A stretch of 64,000 nt of DNA, taken from positions 5,099,576-5,163,575 of the forward strand of contig NW_020312858.1 in assembly GCF_003265705.1 (NCBI RefSeq), given 5' to 3'. Position 1 is the stretch's first letter; each line of letters begins with the position of its first letter. This document shows, piece by piece, positions 33,490 to 43,820 of the stretch. This DNA comes from Callorhinus ursinus. Lineage: Eukaryota; Chordata; Mammalia; Carnivora; Otariidae. The translations under genes and the position numbers were made by a program. The notes below the pieces were generated by a model. That model made no database searches, was not told the DNA's origin, and was given only the letters and a program-made list of their open reading frames with translations.

Positions 33490-33885
33490 CTAAACAGGAG
33501 AGCTGGCTATAGATGTTTGCCAGGGAATGGACTGGACGCGTACTAGCCAGAAGTGAGCTCCAAGACCTTTTTCATCCACAGGGAGAACGTGTTCTGCAAG
33601 GCCCACCTCAGATGTGGCCAAGAAGAATAATGTACAAGAAGAACATCCAAAAATGTAACACCAGGAGGCATCGAGGATGATGAGATGGAGAGCTCCTCCA
33701 AGAGTGAGACTCAGAGGCTTCTGGGTGGGGGATGGGCCATAGTCATGGCTACAGGACAGCAACCATTTGGTGTCTCACTTTCTACTCTGTCCAAATGGGA
33801 TTTTTTATTGTTTTCCTGATCCTACTTCATCGTGGTATATTGGCTTTGTGAAAGGCTGATAATGTACTGTGTACTCTTTTTTAAA

Positions 33886-34838
33886 AAGTTTTCTTTAAAT
33901 TCAATGTAGTTAGCATATAGTGTAGTATTAGCTTCAGGGGTAGAATTTCATGATTAATCAGTTGCATAGAACACCCAGTGCTCATTACATCACAAGCCCT
34001 CCTTAATGCCCATCACCCAGTTACCCCATCCCCCCACCCATCTCCGGTCCAGCAACCCTCAGTTTGTTCCCTAGAGTTAAGAGTCTCAATTATCATATGA
34101 TCTCATGGATATGAGGAATTTGAGAAATAAGACAAAGGAGCATAGGGAAAGGGAGGGAAAAATGAAACAAGATGAAACCAGAGAGGGAGACAAACCATAA
34201 GTGACTCTTAATCTCAGGAAACAAACTGAGGGTTGCTGGAGTGGTGGGGGGTGGGAGGGGTGGCGTGGCTGGGTGATGGACATTGGGGAGGGTATGTGCT
34301 ACGGTGAGCGCTGTGAATTGTGTAAGACTGATGAATCACAGACCTGTACCCCTGAAATAAATAATACATTAGATGTTAATAAAAAAAATTTTTAAAAAGA
34401 AAGTGAATGAAACTTAAAAAAAAGATTTAAGAGTCTCTTGTGGTTTGCATCCATCCCTGTTTTCATCTTATTTTATTTTTCCTTCCCTTCCCCTCTGCTC
34501 ATCTGTTTTGTTTCTTAAATACCATATGACTGAAATCATATGGTATTTGTCTTTCTCTGACTGACTTATTTGGCTTCACATAATACCCTCTAGCTCCATC
34601 CATGTCATTGCAAGTGACAAGATTCCACTCTTTTTGATGGCTGAGTAATATTTCATTGTGTGTGTGTGGGGGGGTGTATTACATCATCTTTATCCATTCA
34701 TCTGTCAATGGGTGTCTGGGCTCTTTCCAAAGTTTGGCTATTGTGGACATTGCTACTATGAACACTGGGGTACGTGTGCCCCTTCGAATCACTATTTGTG
34801 TATCCTTTGGATAAATACCTAGAAGTGCAATGTACTTT
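33886..34838 (-). mobile_element. L1 3' end, minus strand, split by a plus-strand L1
   Basis: 33886-34087 and 34427-34838 are consecutive parts of a minus-strand carnivore L1 3' UTR. The left piece has 'CACCCAGTGCTCATTACATC'. The right has 'GTTTGCATCCATCCCTGTTT' and 'GATGGCTGAGTAATATTTC'. An approximate TSD (TGTACTC.TTTTT / TGTACTTTTT) flanks the element. Confidence 0.9.
34088..34426 (+). mobile_element. L1 3' end inserted into an opposite-strand L1
   Basis: Exact TSD TTAAGAGTCTC at 34077-34087 and 34427-34437. This copy has only the first 3' UTR module, unlike 1-411, and ends in an A-rich tail at 34379-34426. Confidence 0.92.
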
Positions 34839-35020
34839 TTAAGTCCCTGCACCAGCATGAGCCACATCTAGACCAGACAGAGAGGACTGTGTATTACCCA
34901 GAGATCCTAGACTTTGAGTTGGATTCAGTAACTACAGGGAGCATTAGCATTGTCCCCTTTGGTGTCGGGATGGTTGGAAAGATGGATACACAGGGATGCC
35001 TGGGTAACAAAGGATGGACT

Positions 35021-35505
35021 GTAGCAGAAATTGCCAGTTGTTCTCAGAGGCATTATCCTTTTCCCCCTATAGTAATAAATCCCATAATTTTTAGCTGGAC
35101 ATATTGCTTCTCAGAAGAAAAGCAAAATTTTCCATCCTCTCTTGTGCAGCCATAAGACTGAGTTCTTGACAATGGGGTATGAACAGAAGTGATGTATGTA
35201 ACTTCCGGGTCATTTCTTCAAGGGAGAAAATCCTTTTTTATCCCCTTCCTCCTCCATACTGGCTGGAACACAGACATAGAGATGAATTCTCTTGCATCAG
35301 ACAGACACAAGCAATGCCCTGCAAACAACGACATAGAATGCTCTTGAGTCCCTAAGGCTTCTGCAAAGCACAGTTACCATGTCAGCCCTGAATTTCCTAC
35401 CTTCTAAATTTCCGTGTATGAGAAAAATAAACTATCATCTTATTTAAGCTACTGTTATTCTAGGTCTCTACTCTTTGCAGCCAATGCTAGAATGCTCTAA
35501 TATAT
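35021..35505 (+). mobile_element. 3' LTR of the MaLR (MLT1-like) provirus
   Basis: Collinear with the split 5' LTR at 30960-32250. The polyadenylation region GAGAAAAATAAACTATC is at 35419-35435, and the end 'CTCTTTGCAGCCAATGCTAG' follows the MLT1 terminus. Confidence 0.6.
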
Positions 35506-35537
35506 TAAATATTAAGAATAAATGAATTATGCATTCA

Positions 35538-35551
35538 CTTTTTTAAAGATT

Positions 35552-35598
<47 letters not shown>

Positions 35599-35757
35599 TT
35601 TGACAGAGAGAGAGAGATAGTGAGAGCAGGAACACGAGCAGGGGGAGTGGGAGAGGGAGAAGCAGGGAGCCCGACGCGGGACTCAATCCCAGGACCCTGG
35701 GATCAGGACCTGAGCTGAAGGCAGACGCTTAACCAACTGAGCCACCCAGGCGCCCCC
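35538..35757 (-). mobile_element. Can-SINE with expanded (TTTA)n tail
   Basis: TSD ATGCATTCA at 35529-35537 and 35758-35766. The tail has grown into about 12 units of TTTA/ATTT (35550-35601). The internal segment between the CT-rich region and 'GCAGGGAGCC' is shortened. Confidence 0.92.
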
Positions 35758-36374
35758 ATGCATTCATTTTTAAAGCTAGAAAGAAAACTTAAAAAAAAAA
35801 GGTAGAAAGAAGGAAATAAAAATAAGAGCAAAAATTAATGAAATAGGAAAAAAAATAGAAGTTTTGACAAGAAGTTTTTGACAAACTTGACAGGAAGTTT
35901 TGACAAAGAGCAAACTGGCTCTCTAAAAATATTAATTATGTAGGCAAACTTACTACAAGATTAATCAAGAAAAGAGGTAAGGCACAAACAATATTCTCAT
36001 TAGATCATAATTAAAATACAGAAAAAGTTTGTTTTTTAATCATGAGATTGTTATAAACTACTGTATGCTGACATAAGACAAAGATACAAGGAGAAATTTT
36101 CTATAAAAATAAAAAATATCAAGACTGACACAAAGAAAAATGGAAAACCTGAATATATCAATAACTATTTTTAAAATGGAATCATTCGTCAAAATTCTTC
36201 TACACCCCAAAAGAAATACCAGGCCCAGACAGTTTTATAATTGAATTTTACCAGCATTCAAGGAACAAGATATTTCTGAATTATACAAATTCTTTCAGAG
36301 AAGAGAATAGAAGGGTACTAGCCTATTTTATGAGGCTAGATTAACCTTGATTCTAAAACCAGATATGGATAATT

Positions 36375-36722
36375 AATTAGTCAGCTTTAGTAATGCAGAG
36401 AAAATCCAAAAATCTCGGTGCCTTATAAAAACAAAGATTTATTCCTAATTCATATTACATGTGAACTCAGGTCTGCTGAGCCATGCCCGAGGCTGCATCT
36501 CTGTTCCACATGTTTTCACGTTCAGGGGCACAGGTTAAAGGGCTGTCCCCTAAAAAAAAAAAAAAAAAAAAATAAAGACTATCCCCGGTGTGAAACAGGC
36601 TCATTTTGCAGGGAAGCTCCAGCTACAGGAATGCAACACATTCATCTTGAAAACATGTAATCCTCCTATAGGGCAGGGAGAGTCCAATCATGGTTAACAA
36701 GAACACAAGCCTCCACAGATAG
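36375..36722 (-). mobile_element. LTR-like insertion inside the old L1
   Basis: It interrupts the ORF2 frame between the 'IPKPD' and 'YRPISLMN' equivalents. Its ends resemble a reversed MLT1 LTR ('AGTCAGCTTTAGTAATGCAG' start). A run of about 21 A (36551-36571) within it suggests a further small retroinsertion. Confidence 0.5.
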
Positions 36723-37025
36723 CATGAGAAAATTTAGACCAATTTCCCTTATAAATATTAATCTGAATGTCTTAAACAAAATAGTCAATCGAATCCAATT
36801 TTTTTAGAAATTATAAAACATGGTCAAATAGAACTTATGCCAAGTTGTTTATGCAAGAGTGGTTAAAAGTCAGAAAATTTGACAATGTAATGCACCATGT
36901 TGGCATGTCAGGAGATAAAAATATATTATTATCTCAGTAGCAGAAAAAGTATTCAATAAAACTCAACATTCCCACGATTTTAGCAAACGAGAAATAGGGT
37001 TTTTTAACCTAAATATGTATCTTAA

Positions 37026-37043
37026 ATAATAATAATAATAATA
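37026..37043 (+). repeat. (AAT)n microsatellite
   Basis: Six perfect ATA/AAT units. Confidence 0.85.
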
Positions 37044-37318
37044 AAAGCCATAATAAACATAATACTTCATGGTTAAATTTCAAGGATATTTCCTTTAAAA
37101 TTAGCAACAACATGAAAATGCCTGGTATTTCCCCTTCTGTTCTTCTGAAGGTTTTTGCCACTTCAATAGGCAAATAAACAAGTAAAAATAATAAGAAAAA
37201 GCAGTATGTGGTACAAGGATTAGAAAGCAAAAATTGTCATTATTGTCATGATTTTCCTACAATTTGATTGCTGCTCTGAAAATCCCAGAGAATCTAAAAA
37301 CTACTAAAACTAATGAGA

Positions 37319-37529
37319 GGGATGCCTGGGTGGCTCAGTCGTTAAGTGTCTGCCTTTGGCTCAGGTCATGATCCCAGGATTCTGGGATCGAGCCCCGCAT
37401 CAGGCTCCCTGCTCCGTGGGAGGCCTGCTTCTCCCTCTCCCATTTCCCCCTGCTTGTGTTCCCTCTCTGGCTGTGTCTCTCTCTGTCAAATAAATAAATA
37501 AATAAAATCTTTAAAAATAAGTAAATAAA
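37319..37529 (+). mobile_element. Can-SINE with 14 bp TSD
   Basis: Exact TSD TAAAACTAATGAGA at 37305-37318 and 37530-37543. Confidence 0.94.
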
Positions 37530-38520
37530 TAAAACTAATGAGATATTTGAGTTCAGTGGCTTCATTTAAATTCAAAATTTTTAAAATGCCAAGTTATTTT
37601 TATACACTAAAAACAGCCAAATTAGAAAATGTATATAGAATTTTTAAAAAAAAACAGTATTCATATTAGTCAAAAATCAGATGGTAACTGGGAAAAACTC
37701 TAACCCAAAAAGTGGGAGATTTTATGAAGAAAATTACAAAACATATTGCAACACTTTTTGAAGGCCTGACGAAATGGAAAGTTATATTATGAATAGGAAG
37801 AAGACATATCATAAGGATGCCAGTTCTCCACAAACTAATTCATAAATTCCATATGATTCTAATCAAAATCCAAGTAGACCTTTTGTTAAAATAGTAACCT
37901 AAGAATAGACAAGGCAATTCAGAAAAGGAAGAAGTGAGGGAAATGGTTTATCTTAAAAGACAGGAAAGATATGATGAACCAATAGTAACTGGGGCAGTAG
38001 ATGGTATTGGTGCAGGAATAAAACCTTAGTCCCCTGGAACAGAAAGCAGAAAAGCAGACCTACCTATGTATATGAATGAAGTATAAAAGAATGTTGCATA
38101 TTGATATAGCCATTCAACAGTTTGGGAACAGATTGACATCTATTTGCAAAAATAAAAATAAAAATTACACCTTTGCTTTTATGCCACATATAATTTTAAA
38201 AATTGCAAGTGGATACAGGACCTAAATGTGAAAATTTATTTTTAGAAGAAAATGTACACTTTCTTTGTGAATTCATGGTTGGGAAGAATTTCTTGAACAA
38301 GAGATTAAAAAGCATAAACCATAAAGGAAAGACTGACAAATTAAAGTTAAAACTTTCTCTGTGAAGAAAAAACAAGATACTATAAACAAAATGAAGAGAC
38401 TAGACAAACTGAGATCAGCTGTTTATGATGCATACGGCCAACCAAGAATTAATACCCAGAGTATGTAAAGAACATCTACAAATCAATAGGAAAATACAGT
38501 GTTCAAGTATGATCCCTAAA

Positions 38521-39190
38521 TCAAATTTACAATACAGGTGCCCAAAATTACAGGTGCTAATTTTTGACCAAGCTATTTCTTATTCTAGCACCTCTACACT
38601 CCAGCACAATGAAGTTCAGTTTGCTAGGAGCTGATAAATGCCCACATCAATCAGAAGTGGACAGTGGTTTGTGATAAGATTTGAAATGGAATGATTTGGT
38701 GTTGCTGGAGGACAGGGTGAGATAGAACCAGATACAAGAAATGAGAAAACAGTGAGGAAGGCATGGTTAAAATAAATAAACAAGTATACTCGGGCTCCAA
38801 GGGAAAATGAGAAAATAAGCTTATTGACAGAGTGAATGAGGATCAGTAAGTTTATCAGGGGTATCTGCCCAAACCCAGGATAGGGAAACTCTCTTAGCAG
38901 CAGTGCCACAGGAGAAATTACAGAGTTGGAGTCAACAGTGAAGTCAACATGAACCAACAGTGGGATATCACTATCATACAGGCTAAAGCCACTTAGCCAT
39001 ATTATTAGGAGTAGCATGTACATAGGAAAGGAGGTTAGAGCTATTATCTTCTTCTCGCTAATCAGACCACACTTGGAAAAGGTACTCTATCTCAGGCCTC
39101 CCACTATGGGGAGAACACCTAGGAAAAGTTACTTTCCCATCAACAAAAGGTTAAAAGCCATTCCCATTGAGTGGATATGTATTGTTAAAC
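38521..39190. other. Unique DNA
   Basis: A 135-codon minus-strand frame (38616-39023) is hydrophobic but lacks a recognised family and any promoter or splice context. It is not called. Confidence 0.4.
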
Positions 39191-39194
39191 CCAT

Positions 39195-39372
39195 TGTTTG
39201 TTCATCAGAGTACTAGGTGCTGGGTTTACAATGATGATCAAGACATGCACAGTCTCCACCCTTACTGATTGGGTGTGGAAGAAGGGGGCAAATGGGAGAA
39301 AGTTAAACAACACTTCATTAGAATGTATCCCATTTTTAATTTATAAGGTGCTAAGGGAGCAGAAGGAGAGGC
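39195..39372 (-). mobile_element. L2 3' UTR fragment
   Basis: 'ACTAGGTGCTGGGTTTACAA' with 'TGATCAAGACATGCACAGTC' is the reversed L2 3' UTR. Its continuation is probably 40290-40985. Confidence 0.6.
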
Positions 39373-39374
39373 AT

Positions 39375-39770
39375 TATATCAGTCAACTTAGACTATGTTT
39401 TGCTATAGTAACAAACAATCCCTAGGTTTCAACTGCTTATAACTATAAATGTTTACTTCTCACTCTCATTGATGTCCATTTGGGTTAACAGTGGCTCTCT
39501 GCTCTACCTGCCTTTCATTCTAGGACCCAGAATGGAAGATCAATCTCTATGACAATCTCATATCGGAGGGAAAAGCACAATGGCAGAACCATGCAATGGC
39601 TCTTAAAGCTTCTAATCAGAAGTGGCATACATTCTATCACATTTCACTGGACGAAGCAGGTCACAAGGCCAGCCCTTGTGACAATTAGGTGGAAACTAAA
39701 ATCCTCCTGCAAGAATGGGTCCAATGGGGAAATGCTCAGAAAGAAGAGGCAGCCAATATTTTGAAAAAAT
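39375..39770 (-). mobile_element. MaLR-type LTR
   Basis: 'ATCAGTCAACTTAGACTATG', 'TAGTAACAAACAATCCC', then 'CAAGGCCAGCCCTTGTGACA', follow a reversed MLT1-class LTR. Confidence 0.6.
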
Positions 39771-39779
39771 AAAATCTAT

Positions 39780-40285
39780 CAATATAAGAAAGAAATATAT
39801 AGGAATATACTTAGGGAATATATAATAATATATAAGTATAAGAAAAAATGGATGCATATGTTCAGCAAGAGATACTAATGTTCATAGCAGCAATATTCAC
39901 AACAAACAAAAACTGGACACAAGTCAAATAGAGTAGACTAGATCCAACAATGCTGGCATGTTCATACAATGGGTCATACAACGGAATAACACAAAGGAAG
40001 AACAAAAGAATGAGCTACTGTCCCATTCAACAACATATATGAGCACAAGGAGCCACATACAAGAAGGGAATATAGCATGCTTTCATTTATATAAAGTTCA
40101 AAAGAAAGCAACATTAATCTATGGTGATAGAGGTCAGAATAGCAGGTGCTTTTGAGAAGTATCTTCTAAAGGAGACACTGGGGCCTTTGAGGTGCTGGGA
40201 TATATTATATCTTTACTTGAATGGATGTATACTTAAAATGGGTCCACTTAAGTATATGCAAGTTATCTTAATAAAAAAAAGGAAA
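39780..40285 (+). mobile_element. Old L1 (L1ME-like) 3' UTR
   Basis: 'TTCATAGCAGCAATATTCAC', 'GGTCATACAACGGAATAACA', 'GTGATAGAGGTCAGAATAGC', 'GGGATATATTATATC' and a final TTAATAAAAAAAAGG tail. Confidence 0.75.
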
Positions 40286-40289
40286 AGTG

Positions 40290-40985
40290 TTTGCCTCAGT
40301 AAAGACTTGCCAGAAGAAGTTACTTACAAACTCAGACCTGAAAAATAAGCAGAAACTATCCGGGAGAATCAGAGGGACACCATGCAGGCAGAGGGACACA
40401 TCTATGTGCATACTGGGGGACCAGAGAAGTCATGGCACAATCAAGATGCTAAAATACTTTCTAAATGTCCACCATGTTTGCTGCTAAAAGAAACACTGAG
40501 AGGTTTGACCGGAAAGGACCCACGTTGCAAACCTTGAGAGCCATGTTAAGGATTTGGGTCTTGGGTCTTTGTGAAGACCATGGGAATCCACTGACGGTTT
40601 TTTTTTTTTAATAAAGATTTTATTTATTTATTTATTTATTTGAGAGAGAGAAAGAGTGGGAGAGAGAGCGAGCACAAGTAGGGGGAGAGGGAGGGGCAGA
40701 AGGAGAAGCAGACTCCCCACTGAGCAGGGAGCCTGACGCGGGGCTTGATCCCAGGACCCTGAGATCATGATCCAAGCCAAAGGCAGCCGCTCAGCTGATG
40801 GAGCCCCCCAGATGCCCCTCCACTGACTGGTTTTAAACAGGGAAATGGCATAGTCCTGTTTCATTTTGGAAGAATCGCTCTGCCTCCAGTAAAAAGGAGG
40901 CTGGGAGGTCAGCTAGGAGATGGCTGCATTTGTCTAAGCCAGAGAAGAGGAAAAGTCCAAAATCAAGTGACTGATAGCCTGCGGG
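40290..40985 (-). mobile_element. L2 ORF2 end/3' UTR, split by a SINE
   Basis: 'GCCATGTTAAGGATTTGGGT' and 'GGGAATCCACTGACGG' resume after the SINE with 'TGGTTTTAAACAGGGAAATG', 'AGAATCGCTCTGCCTCCAGT' and 'GAGGTCAGCTAGGAGATGGC'. These are the same L2 segments as the start of the copy at 814-2045. Confidence 0.75.
40596..40818 (-). mobile_element. Can-SINE
   Basis: TSD TCCACTGAC at 40587-40595 and 40819-40827. The head is mutated ('GGAGCCCCCCAGATGCCCC'). Confidence 0.9.
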
Positions 40986-41109
40986 TTTGTCTTACTTTCT
41001 ACGCTAATGAACTATGGAGGTAAAGACAAGAAACCAGATTTTAAGAGATATTTAGGAGGGAGAATTGAAAGCACTGCACAATGTCATTTGATAAACAGCT
41101 AAAGAAACC

Positions 41110-41405
41110 AGGGTTTATTCATTCTAAAGGGGAAAATGCAAAGCGCCAGCCCAAAGACCAAGGGTTGCTATGTGGAAGAAGCAGGTGCGCTTGGGGGAAA
41201 CCAGAGTCCAGGGGCAAAGTCACAAGGAAGTACTTTCTCCTGTCTGTCCTCCCCGGTCAGGGGACAGACCACCACCAGATGTAGCACTAGGAGGGGCCAA
41301 GCAGAGGCTGGATGATTACCTTGCAGACATCCTGTGGAGAGGAGCCAAGCAAAGTCTGGACCAGCTGACATCTGAAGGTCCTACGATGCTAAAAGTCCCA
41401 TGGAC
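41110..41405 (+). mobile_element. L3 (CR1-clade LINE) 3' end
   Basis: 'GGCCAAGCAGAGGCTGGATG', 'ATTACCTTGCAGACATCCTG' and 'GGACCAGCTGACATCTGAAG', then GTCCTACGATGCTA, follow the L3/CR1 terminus. It explains the overlapping frames on both strands here. Confidence 0.65.
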
Positions 41406-41479
41406 AACAGGCAGTTCATTTGTCTCCTCTGAGGCTGAATCTTTTAACATTTCGGGTCTGGTCTCTGACGATATTTGCC

Positions 41480-41695
41480 ACAACTTACATACTGTGATCT
41501 GGGCTTTCTGCCCAAAATGTGCCCATCATCCAAACATGCCTTAATTCCTATATACCCTTGAACTTCTCAGGGTATATTTTAATTATCTTTTTCTGTGTTC
41601 ATCAACCCCCATGAGACTGTGAACTACACCATATGAGGCATAATGTCTGACTCATTTTTATTTCCAAGAGCATATCACGCGGCCAGATGCTACCG
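41480..41695 (+). mobile_element. L2 3' UTR-like fragment
   Basis: 'CATGAGACTGTGAACTACAC' and the following 'TCTGACTCATTTTTATTTCC' resemble the L2 3' UTR. It is diverged. Confidence 0.45.
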
Positions 41696-41735
41696 GGTGG
41701 ATGAGCAGACTTACTTATATTTTTAATTTGCATAG

Positions 41736-41803
41736 TATTCCATGGTATGGATGTACTAACATGGAACTGTATTCCATGGTACAGACATACCAACATGGAA
41801 CCC
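41736..41803. repeat. Tandem duplication, 2 x 34 bp
   Basis: Units 41736-41769 and 41770-41803 share TATTCCATGGTA and AACATGGAAC and differ at about seven bases. Confidence 0.85.
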
Positions 41804-41927
41804 CAGCAGTTCTGAAATCAAGTAGGCTGAGGGTTTGTAGCAGGAGGAGAGTATCACGAGAACCTGCTGTAATTTGTCATATCTATTTCTTTTTGGTGGG
41901 AGGTGTCGATCAAGAAGGACCATCATT

Positions 41928-42116
41928 GGGGCGCCTGGGTGGCTCAGTTGGTTGAGCATCTGCCTTTGGCTCAGGTCATGATCCCAGGGTCCTGGGATCA
42001 AGTCCTGCATTGGGCTCTATGCTCAGCACGGAGTCTGCTTGTCCCTCTCCCTCAGCCCCTCCCTTCCCCCATTGTGCTCTCTCTCTCAAATAAATAAATA
42101 AAATCTTTAAAAAAAA
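41928..42116 (+). mobile_element. Can-SINE with 13 bp TSD
   Basis: Exact TSD AAGGACCATCATT at 41915-41927 and 42117-42129. Confidence 0.94.
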
Positions 42117-42129
42117 AAGGACCATCATT

Positions 42130-42920
42130 TGCCTACTGAATGACTCCTAGAACTCAATGCACACTTATGAACAGAAACTGAGAACCTCCTTCTTTAAAAA
42201 ATGTGAAGGAAGACTGAAACGTTGGTAGGAAATGTAGGTTTTTAATATGCAACACCTCCGTGGGAAATGCAGGTCTCAGTTCCTCTGGCTGAAGGTTCCT
42301 AATGGCAGCAATAAACCAAGGTGCCCCCACTGGCCAAACAGATGTTCTGAGTTGACAAAGGGACCAAACACTGCCCCAGCTGCTATCACTTCTGTGTTTG
42401 CTAATTGCTGAACCCTGTAGAAAGGCCTGAGCTGTAATAAACATGTGCTTTATCACCAAAGACATGGATGTACATACAACAGGACCATGTAGCCTGAAAA
42501 AAATCAGAAAGAGGATATTATCAATGTGCCAATGATGGTAGATAGGAGTTCTGAATGCTTCACTAAAATTCTTCAAAGCAAGTTCAGAATGAACCGGAGT
42601 GGAAGGAGGTGGTGAGCAAAAACAGAGAGATGTAGTAATTAAAGTTAATTACTCTTGTTACTATGGTAGCAACCCAGAACAAGCAAAATTAGACACACGT
42701 TCAAGGTGAATCCCAAACAGGGCCATGTGCTTGCCTTCACCAAGAAGCTAGGAGCACACAGTTATTTAACAGGATTAAATTCCATTGTTAACCCACTTTA
42801 CTCCAAAGACCATCTTCTTCCATCAGTTGGGGTTGCAAGAGCACGAGTGTTATCTGAATCCTAAGATCTCTCACCCATATCCTGAAAGAATGGCCAATTA
42901 GGTGAGGTCTTGGTTGGAGT
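42130..42920. other. Unique DNA
   Basis: A 140-codon minus-strand frame (42154-42576) has no recognisable domain. No repeats are recognised. Confidence 0.4.
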
Positions 42921-42924
42921 CCCC

Positions 42925-43230
42925 CAGAAGCTGACCCTGAGGTCAGGATTCAAGTGCAAGTAGTTTGCTGGGGGCAGAGGGAGCGAAGAAGGAAAACAGG
43001 AAGGGGGGAGTCCTAGAGGGTGTGTCTTAAGGCAAGTTTCCACTCTGAGCAACTGGAGTCCCACTGGGGAGCTCTGGAAGCCCACTTAGGACATGTGCAG
43101 ATAACAGAGCTATCCTGCCCAACGGATGAGGGGGCTGGGATATTTATCCAGCAACTATGAGTCATGGGTGAGGGCTCTCCTGGGAGCTGTCAATTCCCTG
43201 GCACGTCCACCCTTGCCTTCTAGCCAGTGA
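42925..43230 (-). mobile_element. Old LTR fragment (family copy 3 of 3)
   Basis: 'GGATTCAAGTGCAAGTAGTT', 'GAGCTCTGGAAGCC', 'GGGGCTGGGATATTTATCC' and 'CAATTCCCTGGCAC' match 7570-7905 in order and direction. Confidence 0.5.
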
Positions 43231-43239
43231 AATGGGAGC

Positions 43240-43535
43240 AAGAGGTATGCATCATTTCCAGCTCAGCACATGAAACCCTGTCACAGTCCATTCTCCCCAC
43301 ACTTTCCCCTCTCTAGATGTCCAGAATGGAAGTAACTCCAGGTGACCGCAGAAGCACAAGTTGAAGAAGAACCCCAAGATGAAAGGAACATGGGCCCTCC
43401 AAACTGTCAGGTGAAAAAGAACTCCCCACCTACCAGGAACACCCATTTTGGCCTTTGTGAAACCCAGAACTGAAACTAATTTCTGAGCCATTAGAGGTCT
43501 TTGGTGTGTTTGTTACAGCAGGTAGCATTACTTTA
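43240..43535 (+). mobile_element. MaLR-type LTR 3' part
   Basis: Ends 'TGTGTTTGTTACAGCAGGTA' with GCATTACTTTAATTAATAC, an MLT1-like terminus. The left boundary is unclear. Confidence 0.5.
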
Positions 43536-43539
43536 ATTA

Positions 43540-43645
43540 ATACATTTTTCTTTTAATATTTGCCAGTCTGATATGCAAACATCTCACTCTTGCTTCAACC
43601 TGCATTTCGTTGATTTCTAGTGAGGTTATATATTACTTCATGTAT
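43540..43645 (-). mobile_element. Old L1 fragment
   Basis: 'CAACCTGCATTTCGTTGATT' with TCTAGTGAGGTTATATATT is the reversed L1M 3' UTR block 'AATCATTAGGGAAATGCAAA'. Confidence 0.6.
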
Positions 43646-43759
43646 AATTCAAATGCTCTCCACTCCTCCACATTTGGAGGGTATAAAGGAAGTCACTGTG
43701 GCAGCAAAATCAGAATTCCACTGTCCTCCCCTGTATGAAGTCAGGCCCTCATCCCCACC

Positions 43760-43761
<2 letters not shown>

Positions 43762-43794
<33 letters not shown>

Positions 43795-43820
43795 ACACGC
43801 ACACTTGCACACACATACTC
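43762..43820. repeat. (CA)n microsatellite, imperfect
   Basis: About 14 perfect CA units followed by interrupted CA/CG/TG units. It lies in unique DNA, not in an L1. Confidence 0.9.

Larger units (their letters stand above)
32251..35020 (+). mobile_element. MaLR internal region (non-coding, decayed)
   Basis: It starts just after the LTR with 'TTTGGTACCTGAAAGTAGAG', the MaLR internal start. Near the end come 'TCTGTCCAAATGGGATTTTT', 'TATTGTTTTCCTGATCC' and 'GAGTTGGATTCAGTAAC', typical of MaLR internal 3' parts. No gag, pol or env frame survives. Later insertions: a SINE (32768), a SINE-L1 chimera (33185) and an L1 pair (33886-34838). Confidence 0.6.
35800..38520 (+). mobile_element. Old L1 (L1M) ORF2 remnant
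   Basis: Translations, with frameshifts, show RT-region patterns such as the 'SRPRQFYN...FTSIQGT'-type GEFYQTFKE equivalent (36200-36270) and the '[14 protein letters not shown]' equivalent (36300-36370). Later come C-terminal blocks ('TTTATGAAGAAAATTACAAA', 'AATTCATAAATTCCATATGA', 'GGAAGAATTTCTTGAACAAG'). It is thoroughly decayed, with an LTR and a SINE inside. Confidence 0.75.

Noticed and set aside
38616..39023. Hydrophobic 135-codon minus-strand frame as a membrane protein
   Set aside because: AT-rich DNA read on the T-rich strand gives hydrophobic codons by composition. No family or context supports it.
41170..41544. 124-codon plus-strand frame
   Set aside because: It coincides with an L3/CR1 3' end, which explains the sequence.
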